The notes under the pieces are model-generated. The model was not told the DNA's origin. It saw only the letters and a list, made by a program, of their open reading frames with translations, and made no database searches. A stretch of DNA of 64,000 nt, from assembly GCF_004965515.1 (NCBI RefSeq), contig NZ_SSHH01000004.1, forward strand, positions 216,599-280,598, read 5' to 3'. The DNA is from Alteraurantiacibacter aquimixticola (GTDB lineage Bacteria > Pseudomonadota > Alphaproteobacteria > Sphingomonadales > Sphingomonadaceae). The position numbers and the translations under genes are program-made. Shown in pieces: positions 17,733 to 27,954 of the stretch; within the stretch, counting starts at the first letter, position 1, and each line of letters starts with the position of its first letter.

Positions 17733-20278
17733 CACGTGACGATATTCACCAGCCTGTCGGGCACCACGATCACCTTTCGCACTTCGGCTCCGTCGATCGA
17801 ACGCTGGACCTTCTCGCTGCTGAGTGCAAGCGCCTCCAGCTCTTCCTTCGGCAGGCCCTTGGCGACGGTGAGCGTATCGCGCAGCTTGCCCTTGTGCTGG
17901 ACGGCAATGGTCACCTCGTCCTCGACCAGCATGGCCTCGTCCACGTCCGGCCATGCCGCTTCGGCAATGAGGCCAAACTGGCCATGGGTGTTGATGGCCC
18001 AGGCCTCCTCGGCCAGATGCGGCATCATCGGTGCCACCAAGAGCTGCAACTTCCTGATCGCTTCGGAACGGCTGGCAGAATATTCCGCCTTCTCTATCGC
18101 GCTCGTAAGCTCGTAAATCCGCGCGACGGCCTTGTTAAAGGCCAAAGCCTCGAAATCCTCGGCCATCGCAGCGATAGTCTGGTGCAGTCTGCGTTCAAGG
18201 GCGACATCCTGATTGGCATCTGCTCCTGCCCCTCCTGCGCCGATCTGTCCAAACAGCCGCCATAGGCGCTGGACGAAGCGGCCGCAGCCCTCGATCCCGG
18301 CTTCGGACCACGGCAGGTCACGCTCGGGCGGGCTATCGGACAGCATGAACCAGCGCACCGCATCGGCGCCGTAATCGGCAATGATGTCTTCCGGGTCGAC
18401 GACGTTCTTCTTCGACTTGGACATCTTGATGACCTTGCCGATATCGACCGCCTCACCATCGGCCTTCAGCACCGCGCCATCGCTCGAACGATCGACTTCA
18501 GCGGGCGTGAAATAAGTCTCGCGCGCGCCATCCTTGCGGCTGTAGGTCTCATGCGTGACCATGCCCTGCGTGAACAGCGAAGCGAAGGGCTCCTGCACAT
18601 CGACGAGGCCGCAATGGGCCAGTGCGCGCGTCCAGAAACGGGCATAGAGCAAGTGCAGGATCGCGTGCTCGATCCCGCCGATATATTGCTCGACCGGCAT
18701 CCATTGCGCGACTTCGGCTGCATCGAAAGGCTTGTCTGCCGGCTGGCTCGCAAAGCGCAGGAAATACCAGCTGGAATTGACGAAGGTGTCGAGCGTGTCG
18801 GTCTCCCGCTCCGCCTTGCCGCCGCATTTCGGGCAGTCGACATGTTTCCAGGTCGGATGGCGCAATAGCGGGTTGCCCGGAGTGGAGAAGTCCACATCCT
18901 CGGGCAGCTTCACCGGCAGCTGGTCCTTCGGCACCGGCACCACGCCGCAGGCACCGCAATGGACGAAAGGGATCGGCGTGCCCCAGTAACGCTGGCGCGA
19001 AACGCCCCAGTCGCGCAGGCGCCACACGGTCTTGCCCTCGCCAGAGCCCGCAGCCTCGATCCGCTTGATGACCTCGGCCTTGGCATCGGCGACGCTCACG
19101 CCATTGAGGAAGTCGGAATTGACGCAGACGCCATCGCCCGCCTCGGCTTCGGTGAGCGGTGCGTCGGCCTCATCGGCATTGGCGGCAATCACGCGCGTGA
19201 TCGGCAGGCCGTATTTGGTCGCGAAATCGAAGTCACGCTGGTCATGCCCCGGCACGGCCATGATCGCGCCGGTGCCGTAATCCATCAGCACGAAATTGGC
19301 GATGTAGACGGGCAGGTCCGCACCGCTGAACGGATGCTTCGCGGTGATGCCGGTATCGAAGCCGAGCTTCTCCGCAGTTTCCAGTTCGGCAGCGGTGGTG
19401 CCGCCTTCGCGGCACTTCTCGATAAAGGCCTGCGCCTCTGCATTGCCATCGGCAACACCTTGCGCCAGCGGATGGTCCGCCGCGACCGCGACGAAGCTCG
19501 CACCGAAGATCGTATCCGGACGCGTGGTGTAGACATCCAGCTTTTCGCCATTCGAAAGGTCGAAGGCGAATTGCAGGCCGGTGCTCTTGCCGATCCAGTT
19601 TTCCTGCATCAGCCGCACCTTTTCGGGCCAGCCTTCGAGATCTCCCAACCCGTCGAGCAAGTCCTGCGCGAAATGGGTGATCTTGAGGAACCACTGGTTG
19701 AGGTTGCGCTTCTCCACCAGCGCGCCCGAGCGCCAGCCGCGCCCATCCACCACCTGCTCATTGGCGAGCACGGTCTGGTCCACTGGGTCCCAGTTCACCG
19801 CGCTTGTCCGGCGATAGACGAGGCCTGCCTCGTAAAGGTCGAGGAACAGCGCCTGTTCGTGGCCGTAATATTCAGGGTCGCAGGTCGCAAATTCGCGGGA
19901 CCAGTCGAGCGCGAAGCCCAGCTGCTTCAGCTGGCCCTTCATCGTGGCGATATTGTCATAGGTCCAGCCGGCGGGGTGGACACCCTTTTCCATCGCCGCG
20001 TTTTCCGCCGGCATGCCGAAGGCGTCCCAGCCCATCGGATGCAGCACCTCATGCCCGCGCATCGCCTTGTAGCGGGCCAGCACGTCACCCATCGTATAGT
20101 TGCGGACATGGCCGATATGGATGCGCCCGCTGGGATAGGGAAACATCTCCAGCACGTAGCTCTTGGGCTTGTCGCTGGTGGAATCAGCTTCGAAGCAGCG
20201 CACCTCTTCCCACGCCTTCTGCCAACGGCAGTCGGCCTGCCCGGCATCGAACCGGACATTGAAACGCGAATCAGTCAT
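17732..20278 (-). CDS. leuS: Leucyl-tRNA synthetase
   Basis: Encodes 848 residues, within the normal bacterial range. Class Ia signatures are HIGH at residues 54-57 (PSGRIHIGH) and [10 protein letters not shown] near residue 620. The CP1 editing domain includes a T-rich motif ([15 protein letters not shown]). A zinc-ribbon-like CxxC pair is visible (HCGACG and CPKCGG). The anticodon-binding and C-terminal domains complete the protein. The stop overlaps lptE, and the DUF3576 lipoprotein gene lies 25 bases upstream, so all four genes are probably co-transcribed. Confidence 0.98.
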   Translation of the reverse strand: MTDSRFNVRFDAGQADCRWQKAWEEVRCFEADSTSDKPKSYVLEMFPYPSGRIHIGHVRNYTMGDVLARYKAMRGHEVLHPMGWDAFGMPAENAAMEKGVHPAGWTYDNIATMKGQLKQLGFALDWSREFATCDPEYYGHEQALFLDLYEAGLVYRRTSAVNWDPVDQTVLANEQVVDGRGWRSGALVEKRNLNQWFLKITHFAQDLLDGLGDLEGWPEKVRLMQENWIGKSTGLQFAFDLSNGEKLDVYTTRPDTIFGASFVAVAADHPLAQGVADGNAEAQAFIEKCREGGTTAAELETAEKLGFDTGITAKHPFSGADLPVYIANFVLMDYGTGAIMAVPGHDQRDFDFATKYGLPITRVIAANADEADAPLTEAEAGDGVCVNSDFLNGVSVADAKAEVIKRIEAAGSGEGKTVWRLRDWGVSRQRYWGTPIPFVHCGACGVVPVPKDQLPVKLPEDVDFSTPGNPLLRHPTWKHVDCPKCGGKAERETDTLDTFVNSSWYFLRFASQPADKPFDAAEVAQWMPVEQYIGGIEHAILHLLYARFWTRALAHCGLVDVQEPFASLFTQGMVTHETYSRKDGARETYFTPAEVDRSSDGAVLKADGEAVDIGKVIKMSKSKKNVVDPEDIIADYGADAVRWFMLSDSPPERDLPWSEAGIEGCGRFVQRLWRLFGQIGAGGAGADANQDVALERRLHQTIAAMAEDFEALAFNKAVARIYELTSAIEKAEYSASRSEAIRKLQLLVAPMMPHLAEEAWAINTHGQFGLIAEAAWPDVDEAMLVEDEVTIAVQHKGKLRDTLTVAKGLPKEELEALALSSEKVQRSIDGAEVRKVIVVPDRLVNIVT

Positions 20279-20303
20279 GGAAAAGCCTTGTGGTGTTTAC
20301 GGG

Positions 20304-20780
20304 TCAGCCGATGGCGGAGCGGCGCAGGTCGCGCGCCTTGGTGAGGATGATGTCCTCCAGCCGCTGGACGGTGGCCGCCTGAACCGGCGCCTCCACCCAG
20401 ACGCCGCCCTGCAGCACCTGGCGGCTGGCGGCGACGCGCAGCGCATCGGCGCGCAAATCCGCATCGAGGATGGAGACGGACACCTTCACCCGCTCTTCCG
20501 GGCTGTCAGGGTTCGCATACCAGTCGGTCACGATCACGCCGCCTGCACTGTCCGCCTGCGTCAGCGGCATGAAGGACAGCGTTTCCAGGCTGGCGCGCCA
20601 GAGATAGGAATTCACGCCGATATTGGTGATCTGCGAAGCGGCGATATCCGCCTGCGGCCGATCACCGCCACCCCCACATGCCGTCACGCCGAGTGCCAGC
20701 AGGCCCGCTGCAAACGAACGTGCGAGGCCTGCTGCCGGAGCAGTGCCGAGAGTTGCCATGCGGATTTTGGAGAGTGCCAT
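20304..20780 (-). CDS. DUF3576 lipoprotein
   Basis: Encodes 158 residues from the ATG at 20780, which has AGGA six bases upstream; a GTG at 20816 would extend it without such a site. The lipobox is LLALGVTAC, giving a short mature N-terminus CGGGGDRPQ. The core IGVNSYLWRASLETLSFMPL and GGVIVTDWYANP is the DUF3576 signature. The family is conserved in alphaproteobacteria next to leuS, function unknown; an envelope role is inferred from lipidation and linkage to lptE. It precedes leuS by 25 bases. Confidence 0.85.
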   Translation of the reverse strand: MALSKIRMATLGTAPAAGLARSFAAGLLALGVTACGGGGDRPQADIAASQITNIGVNSYLWRASLETLSFMPLTQADSAGGVIVTDWYANPDSPEERVKVSVSILDADLRADALRVAASRQVLQGGVWVEAPVQAATVQRLEDIILTKARDLRRSAIG

Positions 20781-21159
20781 TCTTGGTCCTGTATTCCTGT
20801 TTCGTACGGTGCGCACAAGGCACCCGAAGCGCCTCTATAGCTCGCCAGCGCCCTGCGGCAAGGCACTGCGGCCCCGCGTCCCCTACTGCATGCCCGGCCA
20901 GTGAACCACTGCTGAATTGGCAGCGGGAGCAAGTGGTTAATGTTGAGCTATGGCAACAGTTTGAAAAAACAGCACTGCCCTGTTGCACGGAACTGGCATA
21001 AGTGCCGGACTCGGTCTAAATAAACGACTCAGAGGAGAGAGTCGCAGTATCGGGGCATCAGCTGATGTTCAGCTGCGATATGGTTTCCTTGGATACGGCT
21101 TCGGGCTGGAAGGTTCGGAGTTGTGGACTGGTCAAGGATTAGGTGATCGCGTGAGCAGG
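20781..21159. other. Divergent intergenic region with a palindrome
   Basis: About 380 bases between the DUF3576-leuS operon (minus) and the exported protein at 21160 (plus). No convincing ORF, RNA gene or leucine-rich leader peptide was found on either strand. It contains a perfect inverted repeat at 21059-21075 (CAGCTGA-TGT-TCAGCTG), which could be an operator. It must hold the promoters of both flanking units, but no clear -35/-10 pair was identified. Confidence 0.5.
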
Positions 21160-21912
21160 ATGGCGACATCAGGTATGAAGAACCGCTTGGCGGCCGGCAT
21201 TGCCGGGATCGTCATGCTGGTCGGCGTGCCCAGCGCCGGCCTCGCTGTCGGCCTGCTCGATGCCGATGCGGTGGCCGCGGCGCGCAATGGTCTTGCATCC
21301 TTCACCCCGTCCTCTGCCGATCCGCGCATGGTGCGCATGCTCGAATCGCGCGGCGTTGCGACGTCGGGCCTGGTGCGTTTCACGCCAGCCGGGTCGGATG
21401 CCACCAGCGATCGTTCGGTAACCGTGGCTGTCCGCGTGGATGAGGAAACGGCGCAGGCCATCTCGGTCCGCAATGCCATTTCCAGCGCGCGCAGCGAAGC
21501 GGTGGCCGAAGCCAGCGCGAAGATTGCAACCTCGCGCTACAATCTTGGCCTGGCACGCGGCTATCGCAGCTTTGCGCAGGCGGCACCTGCCCTTTCGCAG
21601 CCGCTCAGCAATGCGGCCATCCCCGACCTTTCGGAATTCGAGCCCGCGCCCGGCGTGCGTGAGGAGCCGAGCCGCTTCGCCGCCCGCATCGCGCTGGAAG
21701 AGGCGGAGCGTCCCGCAACCTCTGCCCCGCAGACGCTGGATTCGCTCGGCGACCAGTCACTCGATGTCGCGGGCAGCTATCGCCTAACGCGCAATCTCGA
21801 TGTACGCGCCGGCATCCGCTACCAGCAGGATCGCGACGGGCGCACGACGCTCCCCGACCTGGAGCAGAAGGACAGCCAGGCCGTTTATATCGGCACGCAG
21901 TTCCGCTTCTGA
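21160..21912 (+). CDS. Exported protein of unknown function with C-terminal beta-strand region
   Basis: About 250 residues if started at the ATG at 21160; GTG 21151 or ATG 21175 are alternatives. A signal peptide is plausible (MKNRLAAGIAGIVMLVGVPSAGLA). The middle (about residues 95-135) is an Ala/Ser/Arg-rich predicted helix. The last 50 residues alternate polar and hydrophobic positions and end in Phe (VYIGTQFRF), as in outer-membrane beta-proteins. The final strands follow SYRLTRNLDVRAGIRYQ. I do not recognise a family. A perfect intrinsic terminator follows 27 bases after the stop, so it is a single-gene unit. Confidence 0.65.
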   Translation: MATSGMKNRLAAGIAGIVMLVGVPSAGLAVGLLDADAVAAARNGLASFTPSSADPRMVRMLESRGVATSGLVRFTPAGSDATSDRSVTVAVRVDEETAQAISVRNAISSARSEAVAEASAKIATSRYNLGLARGYRSFAQAAPALSQPLSNAAIPDLSEFEPAPGVREEPSRFAARIALEEAERPATSAPQTLDSLGDQSLDVAGSYRLTRNLDVRAGIRYQQDRDGRTTLPDLEQKDSQAVYIGTQFRF

Positions 21913-21939
21913 CCGGCAGATCAATACGGACCATCGGAC

Positions 21940-21966
21940 AACCCCGCTTCGGCGGGGTTTTTCTTT
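21940..21966 (+). terminator. Intrinsic terminator
   Basis: AACCCCGC, a TTCG tetraloop and GCGGGGTT form a perfect eight-base stem followed by a T-rich run. It ends transcription of the exported-protein gene at 21160-21912. Confidence 0.93.
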
Positions 21967-22033
21967 ACCTTGCAACAGCGGACTGCCTAAGACGGGGTTA
22001 ATCGCTCGATCTGATGATTCGAAAGGGAATTTT

Positions 22034-22756
22034 ATGGCACGTGTCGCAATCGTTACCGGCGGAACGCGGGGCATCGGCAAGGCAATCTGCGAAAGCCTGA
22101 AGGCCGATGGCATGACCGTGGTCGCCAATTATGCCGGCAATGACGAAAAGGCGCGCGCCTTTACCGAAGAAACGGGCATTCCCGCCTACAAGTTCGATGT
22201 GGCCGATTACGATGCGGTGCAGGCAGCCTGCGCCAAGATCGCCGAGGATGTCGGCCCGATCGATGTGCTGGTGAACAATGCCGGCATCACCCGCGACGGC
22301 ACATTGCTCAAGATGAGCCAAGAAGACTGGATGGATGTGGTGAACACCAACCTTGGCGGGTGCTTCAACCTTGCCAAGGCGTGCTTTGCGCATATGCGCG
22401 ACCAGAAATGGGGCCGCATCATCAATATCGGCTCGATCAACGGACAGGCGGGCCAGTACGGGCAGGTGAACTATGCCGCAGCGAAGAGCGGCATCCACGG
22501 TTTCACCAAGGCGCTGGCGCAGGAAGGCGCGCGTTTCGGCATCACCGTCAACGCGATTGCGCCGGGTTATATCGATACCGACATGGTCGCCGCCGTGCCC
22601 GAAAACGTGCTGGAGAAGATCGTCGCCAAGATCCCCGTCGGAAGGCTGGGCCATGCGGAAGAAATCGCCCGCGGCGTGAGCTTCCTTGCGTCCGAGGATG
22701 CCGGCTTCGTCACCGGGTCAACCATGTCGATCAATGGCGGCCAGCACATGTATTGA
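22034..22756 (+). CDS. phaB: Acetoacetyl-CoA reductase (PhaB-type SDR)
   Basis: Encodes 240 residues from the ATG at 22034 with AAGGGA upstream. Classical SDR features are TGGTRGIG (8-15), NNAG (81-84) and catalytic Ser134, Tyr147 and Lys151 (GSINGQAGQYGQVNYAAAK). The GQxGQxxYAAAK context and overall length fit PhaB, which reduces acetoacetyl-CoA to (R)-3-hydroxybutyryl-CoA for polyhydroxybutyrate synthesis. FabG is the main alternative, but no acyl-carrier or fatty-acid genes are nearby. No phaA or phaC is present in the window, so its pathway assignment rests on sequence alone. Confidence 0.85.
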   Translation: MARVAIVTGGTRGIGKAICESLKADGMTVVANYAGNDEKARAFTEETGIPAYKFDVADYDAVQAACAKIAEDVGPIDVLVNNAGITRDGTLLKMSQEDWMDVVNTNLGGCFNLAKACFAHMRDQKWGRIINIGSINGQAGQYGQVNYAAAKSGIHGFTKALAQEGARFGITVNAIAPGYIDTDMVAAVPENVLEKIVAKIPVGRLGHAEEIARGVSFLASEDAGFVTGSTMSINGGQHMY

Positions 22757-22793
22757 AGTGCCGGCCGCCCTTCCCTGATCGTCCCTTGCGGCG

Positions 22794-23564
22794 TCAGGAA
22801 ATCCAGTAGCCGACCACTCTCCATTGCTCGTCCTCGCGCTGCAGTATGACCGTCTCGATCACGCCGCTGCGATTGGCGAAATCGGTGCGGAAGCGCACCA
22901 TCTGGTAGCCGCGCGGCGGGGCGGGCACGGTTTCCACCTCAGCCAGAAGTCGCGTTTCGACCGCGCCCAGCGGACCGCGCGCCTGTTCCGAAGCTTCTGC
23001 CCATACGGTGCTGGTATTGAGCTCGCGGAACACCGTGCCGGTCGCCTGCCAGCTTTCCTCCCACTGCTCGGCGTCCACCAGCGCAAGCCAATCGCGCGCC
23101 GATTGCGCGACGGCAGCCGCCTGCTCTGCGGGCAAGTTGGCTTCGAACGGGTGGGTGTCAGCGGTCGCCGGTGCCGAGCCTTGCGCGAGATTCACGATCG
23201 CGAGCGTTGCCAGAATGAGTGACATGATGATGGTACCTCCGATTATCCAGCCGGGGAGGGTCCCCGGTCGTTGCTGGATTTCGGATGTCATGCCCGACGC
23301 CGGGCGATCATCCCCCATTGGCTTGTACGCAAAGGAATTGGGGGGAGGCGATTTGGCCGCAGGCGCCTCTACTTCGGCCAGCATGCGCGCGGCTTCGCGG
23401 CTGCTCGTCACGGCCAGCTTGCGCCGCGCATGGCGCAGCCGCTCGTTGATCGTATGCACCGACAGGTCGAGCTGGCGCGCCATGGATTTCGCGTCATAGC
23501 CCTGGATGACGAGGCGCAGCGTCTCCTTCTCCTTCGCGGTCAGTGCCAGCAATCCTTCCACCAT
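22794..23564 (-). CDS. LuxR-type HTH protein, membrane-tethered, with DUF4019 domain
   Basis: Encodes 256 residues. An N-terminal GerE/LuxR helix-turn-helix (LTAKEKETLRLVIQGYDAKS ... LSVHTINERLRHARRKL, residues 8-52) is followed by a low-complexity linker. A single membrane helix (about 105-128, WIIGGTIIMSLILATLAIV) leads to an extracytoplasmic domain of about 125 residues matching DUF4019 (SARDWLALVDAEQWEESWQA ... EDEQWRVVGYWIS). There is no receiver or autoinducer domain. This topology suggests a one-component sensor with the DNA-binding head in the cytoplasm and a periplasmic sensor, as in ToxR/CadC but with a LuxR-type head. Targets are unknown. Confidence 0.8.
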   Translation of the reverse strand: MVEGLLALTAKEKETLRLVIQGYDAKSMARQLDLSVHTINERLRHARRKLAVTSSREAARMLAEVEAPAAKSPPPNSFAYKPMGDDRPASGMTSEIQQRPGTLPGWIIGGTIIMSLILATLAIVNLAQGSAPATADTHPFEANLPAEQAAAVAQSARDWLALVDAEQWEESWQATGTVFRELNTSTVWAEASEQARGPLGAVETRLLAEVETVPAPPRGYQMVRFRTDFANRSGVIETVILQREDEQWRVVGYWIS

Positions 23565-23677
23565 CCGCTCGCCTTCTCCCTGCGAAACCGCTTTGCCAAC
23601 CTATGCCGGGTGACCCACAGCCGACACCCCAAAAAAATCGTATATGCCAGGCCGCAAGAGCTCTATGGGATCGGCCC

Positions 23678-23920
23678 ATGCCCGACATCTACCACCCCCC
23701 CGTGAAGCACTCGGTCGAAATTGCCGGACACAAGACCTCGATCAGCCTCGAACCGCTGTTCTGGGAATTGCTGCGCAAGGAAGCAGCCGATGCGCAGCTG
23801 CCGGTGAATGCGCTGGTGGCGCAGATCGATGCGGAGCGGATCAAGGCGGACACGCCCCCGGGCCTTGCCAGCGCGATCCGCCTGTGGCTCGCCGCCCGCT
23901 GGGTGCTGGAAGACGAGTAG
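23678..23920 (+). CDS. Ribbon-helix-helix domain protein
   Basis: Encodes 80 residues from the ATG at 23678. The core VKHSVEIAGHKTSISLEPLFWELL matches the RHH_4 type: an N-terminal strand followed by two helices, with TSISLE at the strand-helix turn. The tail (LASAIRLWLAARWVLEDE) is typical of this alphaproteobacterial family. It may be a small DNA-binding regulator, but members are poorly characterised. It is divergent from the LuxR-type gene and convergent with the DUF305 gene. Confidence 0.78.
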   Translation: MPDIYHPPVKHSVEIAGHKTSISLEPLFWELLRKEAADAQLPVNALVAQIDAERIKADTPPGLASAIRLWLAARWVLEDE

Positions 23921-23929
23921 CGCTCCGCT

Positions 23930-24433
23930 TTACCGGACCGGAGCGAGCTCTCCCGGCGCATCGCCATTGGCTTCGATATCGGCAATCAGCGCCTTCATCT
24001 CGTCGATCTCGCGAACCTGCGCCTCGATGATTCCATTGGCGAGCTCGCGCACGCGCGGATCGCTGATATGGGCGCGGCGGCTGGTCAGGATTGCGATCGA
24101 GTGATGCGGGATCATGCCTTTCATATAGGCGATGTCGCCGACCGTTTCCTGGCTGCGCACCAGCCCCAGCGAGGCGAGGAAGAGCAAAATAGCGCCGCCG
24201 TAGATCGCCAGGTTCATCGCCCTGTTGCGATACATGCCCAGCATGAAAGTGAGCATCACCACCGCCATTACGGCGACCATGATGAGCGTCATCCACAGGC
24301 GCGTCTGGCTGAAGAAGACGTGATCCCACGCATAGGTGTGGAGATACATCAGTCCGTACATCAGCACGCCCGAACTGGCGGTCATCGCGAAGAAGCGGGG
24401 GTAGGGTGATTTGCTGTCGTTCTTGCTATCCAT
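23930..24433 (-). CDS. DUF305 membrane protein
   Basis: Encodes 167 residues with three to four membrane helices (about 13-33, 45-68, 75-90) and a C-terminal ferritin-like DUF305 segment. The signature MIPHHSIAILTSRRAHISDP (near residue 105) is clear, and helical pairs follow. DUF305 proteins are often linked to metal (copper/silver) resistance or periplasmic metal binding through conserved His/Met residues. Here no metal-resistance genes adjoin it, so its role is open. Confidence 0.85.
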   Translation of the reverse strand: MDSKNDSKSPYPRFFAMTASSGVLMYGLMYLHTYAWDHVFFSQTRLWMTLIMVAVMAVVMLTFMLGMYRNRAMNLAIYGGAILLFLASLGLVRSQETVGDIAYMKGMIPHHSIAILTSRRAHISDPRVRELANGIIEAQVREIDEMKALIADIEANGDAPGELAPVR

Positions 24434-24437
24434 GACA

Positions 24438-24475
24438 AAAAAGCGGGCGAAACCTGCAAAGGGTTCCGCCCGCTT
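24438..24475 (-). terminator. Intrinsic terminator of the small gene at 24497
   Basis: On the minus strand AAGCGGGCGGAACC pairs with GGTTTCGCCCGCTT around a seven-base loop, with one mismatch, and is followed by a T-run. It separates the 79-residue protein gene from the DUF305 gene. Confidence 0.85.
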
Positions 24476-24496
24476 CGTCGTTCGGTGCCCGCGGCG

Positions 24497-25746
<1,250 letters not shown>

Positions 25747-25779
25747 CACGCGGGCCTGACCGGCCGGCAATGAACATAA

Positions 25780-25807
25780 AAAAGGCGGCAGGGGACTGCC
25801 GCCTTTT
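25780..25807. terminator. Bidirectional intrinsic terminator
   Basis: AAAAGGCGGCAG and CTGCCGCCTTTT form a perfect 12-base stem with a GGGA loop. A/T tails on both sides serve galU on plus and the M23 peptidase gene on minus, which converge here. Confidence 0.92.
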
Positions 25808-25830
25808 CCATTCCCGTCCAGGGATTGTTC

Positions 25831-26517
25831 TTATTCGGGCCCGCCGACGGCGCCTTCGCCGTGATCGAGATCGGCATATTGCGCGGTCATATAGGGAATC
25901 GGATCGACCGGCTCCCCATCGAGGCGGACTTCGTAATGCAGGTGCGGACCGGTCGAGCGGCCGGTGGAGCCGATATAGCCGATCAGGTCGCCCTTCTGCA
26001 CCCGCTCGCCCGCCGCAACAGTGTAGGACGACAGATGTGCGTAGCGCGTCTGCAAGTCGCCGCCATGTTCGATCTGGACGTAATTGCCATAGCTGCCGAA
26101 CCACTGCGCGCGGCCCACGCGGCCATCGGCGGTGGCATAGACCGGCGTGCCGTGCCCGGCGGCCAGGTCAACCCCATTATGCTGGCGGCGCTGGCGCAGG
26201 ATCGGGTGGTTGCGCATGCCATAACCGCTGGTCAGGCGAACGCCTTCCACCGGCATGCGCGAGGGAACCGAGACGCTGTTGCGCGGAGCAGGAGCGATTT
26301 CGCCGCTGGAGGTGATGCGGCCGCCATCATCCAGCGCTTCCCAGCTGGCGAACAGCGCGCCGAATTCCTCGTCCGACGCAGCGGCGGGGCCGGCTTCGGC
26401 CTGATCGATACTGCTGGCGATCTGGGTAGCGGCGGAGGCCATGCCTTCCTTCGCGAGGGCGGGCGTCGCGCCCATACCGAGGGCAGCGGCGATACCGATT
26501 GCGGTTTTGACGAGCAT
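25831..26517 (-). CDS. M23 family metallopeptidase, secreted
   Basis: Encodes 228 residues from the ATG at 26517 with AAAGGGA upstream. A cleavable signal (GIAAALGMGATPALA, about 8-22) is followed by a linker and an M23 LytM domain from residue about 95. Zinc-site residues are in HNGVD (H113, D117) and HLHYE (H192, H194). It is expected to cut peptidoglycan cross-links in the periplasm. No coiled-coil (EnvC type) or LysM domain is present, so it is a simple M23 enzyme. The catalytic motifs are intact. Confidence 0.92.
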   Translation of the reverse strand: MLVKTAIGIAAALGMGATPALAKEGMASAATQIASSIDQAEAGPAAASDEEFGALFASWEALDDGGRITSSGEIAPAPRNSVSVPSRMPVEGVRLTSGYGMRNHPILRQRRQHNGVDLAAGHGTPVYATADGRVGRAQWFGSYGNYVQIEHGGDLQTRYAHLSSYTVAAGERVQKGDLIGYIGSTGRSTGPHLHYEVRLDGEPVDPIPYMTAQYADLDHGEGAVGGPE

Positions 26518-26673
26518 ACGATCCCTTTGTTTTGCTTGCACCTTTCGGCGCGCCGTCAACTCTTTCGCCGGACCCCATTTGCCCTTTCAAAAGGGCCTCC
26601 CGTCCGAAAATCTTCCTACAGTCGGGAACCTTCGCCCGTCTGCGTGATTAGGAGGTATGCGGGGAAAAGTTAA

Positions 26674-27462
26674 TTAAGCAAGACCGTGATACGCGTCACG
26701 CGACAAACCGGCAGCAAGACGCGCTGAGTCGTTGAACGGTCGTTTAAGTTTGCCTCGGAAATGGCGCCGCACCAGAAATTTCCAATGCTTTTCCGGCACT
26801 TCTCTTCTCTTAACGCAAATCCGCGCGAAATGGGTTGATCCCGCGCGCACGTGGCGGATTTCATCGTCAAGGATTCGTTCGAGGATTTTCGCCCCGTTTT
26901 CATCGCCTTGCGCGCGAACTCGCTCCAGCGTTGCCGGGGTAACGTCGAGCCCGCGCGCCTCCAGCACCATGGGCACGACGGCCAGCCGCGCCGCCACGTC
27001 ATGCTGCGTTTCCTGCGCGGCACTCCACAGCCCGTCATGCACCGGCAAGTCGCCATAGGACGCGCCCATGCTCGCGAGTTTCCGTTCGATCAGAGCGAAA
27101 TGCATCGCTTCGTCCGCGGCGACGTGGAGGAAATCGGCGATGAACGCCTCGTCCATCTCTCCACCGAATCGCCCGACCATATCGAGCGCCAGGTCAATCG
27201 CGGCGAATTCGATATGCGCCAGCGAATGCCACAGGGCGATGCGGTTCTTATCCGATCCGCCGCGCCCGCGCTTGGGCATTTGCGATGGCGGCAGCAGTTG
27301 AAGCCGGTCCGGCCAGCGCGGCCTGTCGGGCATTGGCGCGGAAAAGCCGGTGGGCAGCCGCCCGCGCCGCCAGTCGCGCACCAGCTGGCGCGTCGCCTTG
27401 ACCTTGGCGCGCGGCTCGCCGGTCAGCAGCGTGGCGCGGATGGCTGTCGAAAGATCGCTCAT
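26674..27462 (-). CDS. DUF455 ferritin-like protein
   Basis: Encodes 262 residues. DUF455 marks include the central helical segment LAHIEFAAIDLALDMVGRF and FLHVAADEAMHFALIERKL, with Glu/His pairs typical of di-iron carboxylate folds. MVLEARGLDVTP and ILDDEIRHV are also present. The family is annotated as ferritin-like and is of unknown activity. The stop lies 157 bases from the M23 gene. It is 18 bases downstream of bcp, so it likely ends a glnE-bcp-DUF455 transcript. Confidence 0.85.
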   Translation of the reverse strand: MSDLSTAIRATLLTGEPRAKVKATRQLVRDWRRGRLPTGFSAPMPDRPRWPDRLQLLPPSQMPKRGRGGSDKNRIALWHSLAHIEFAAIDLALDMVGRFGGEMDEAFIADFLHVAADEAMHFALIERKLASMGASYGDLPVHDGLWSAAQETQHDVAARLAVVPMVLEARGLDVTPATLERVRAQGDENGAKILERILDDEIRHVRAGSTHFARICVKRREVPEKHWKFLVRRHFRGKLKRPFNDSARLAAGLSRDAYHGLA

Positions 27463-27480
27463 TGCCGTCAGGCAGCGCGG

Positions 27481-27954
27481 TTACAGCGCCTTGACCGCCT
27501 CCAGCACCTCGGCGGCATGGCCCTTAACCTTCACCTTGCGCCAGACCTGCGCGATCTTGCCGTCGGCATCGACGAGGAAGGTCGAGCGCTCCATGCCCAT
27601 ATATTTGCGGCCATACATGCTCTTTTCGACCCAGATCCCCAGCGCATCGGCCAGACCCTTTTCCTCCGGATCGCTGGCGAGCGGGGCCTTCAAATCATGC
27701 TTGGCGATGAAGTTCTGGTGCTTCTTCGCCGAATCCTTGGAGACGCCTAGCAGGCTGGTGCCCGCCTTCTCGAAATCCTTCGCCAGCGCGGAGAAGTCGA
27801 TATTCTCGGTGGTGCAGCCGGGCGTGTTGTCCTTGGGATAGAAGAAGACGACCAGCTTGCCGCCCTTGAAATCGGACGGTTTCACCGTGCCGCCTTCGGG
27901 GGTTTCCATCGCCACGTCGGGCATGGCGTCTCCAACATCGGGGCGGGTGCTCAT
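27481..27954 (-). CDS. bcp: Thiol peroxidase (Bcp/PrxQ)
   Basis: Encodes 157 residues from the ATG at 27954, which overlaps the glnE stop as ATGA. The peroxidatic Cys47 lies in YPKDNTPGCTTE. The Cys usually found five residues later in E. coli Bcp is absent (ENIDFS), so resolution must use another Cys or external thiol. The AhpC/TSA fold is complete, with FLVDADGKIAQVWRKV. It reduces peroxides with thioredoxin or glutaredoxin as partner in the cytosol. Confidence 0.95.
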   Translation of the reverse strand: MSTRPDVGDAMPDVAMETPEGGTVKPSDFKGGKLVVFFYPKDNTPGCTTENIDFSALAKDFEKAGTSLLGVSKDSAKKHQNFIAKHDLKAPLASDPEEKGLADALGIWVEKSMYGRKYMGMERSTFLVDADGKIAQVWRKVKVKGHAAEVLEAVKAL

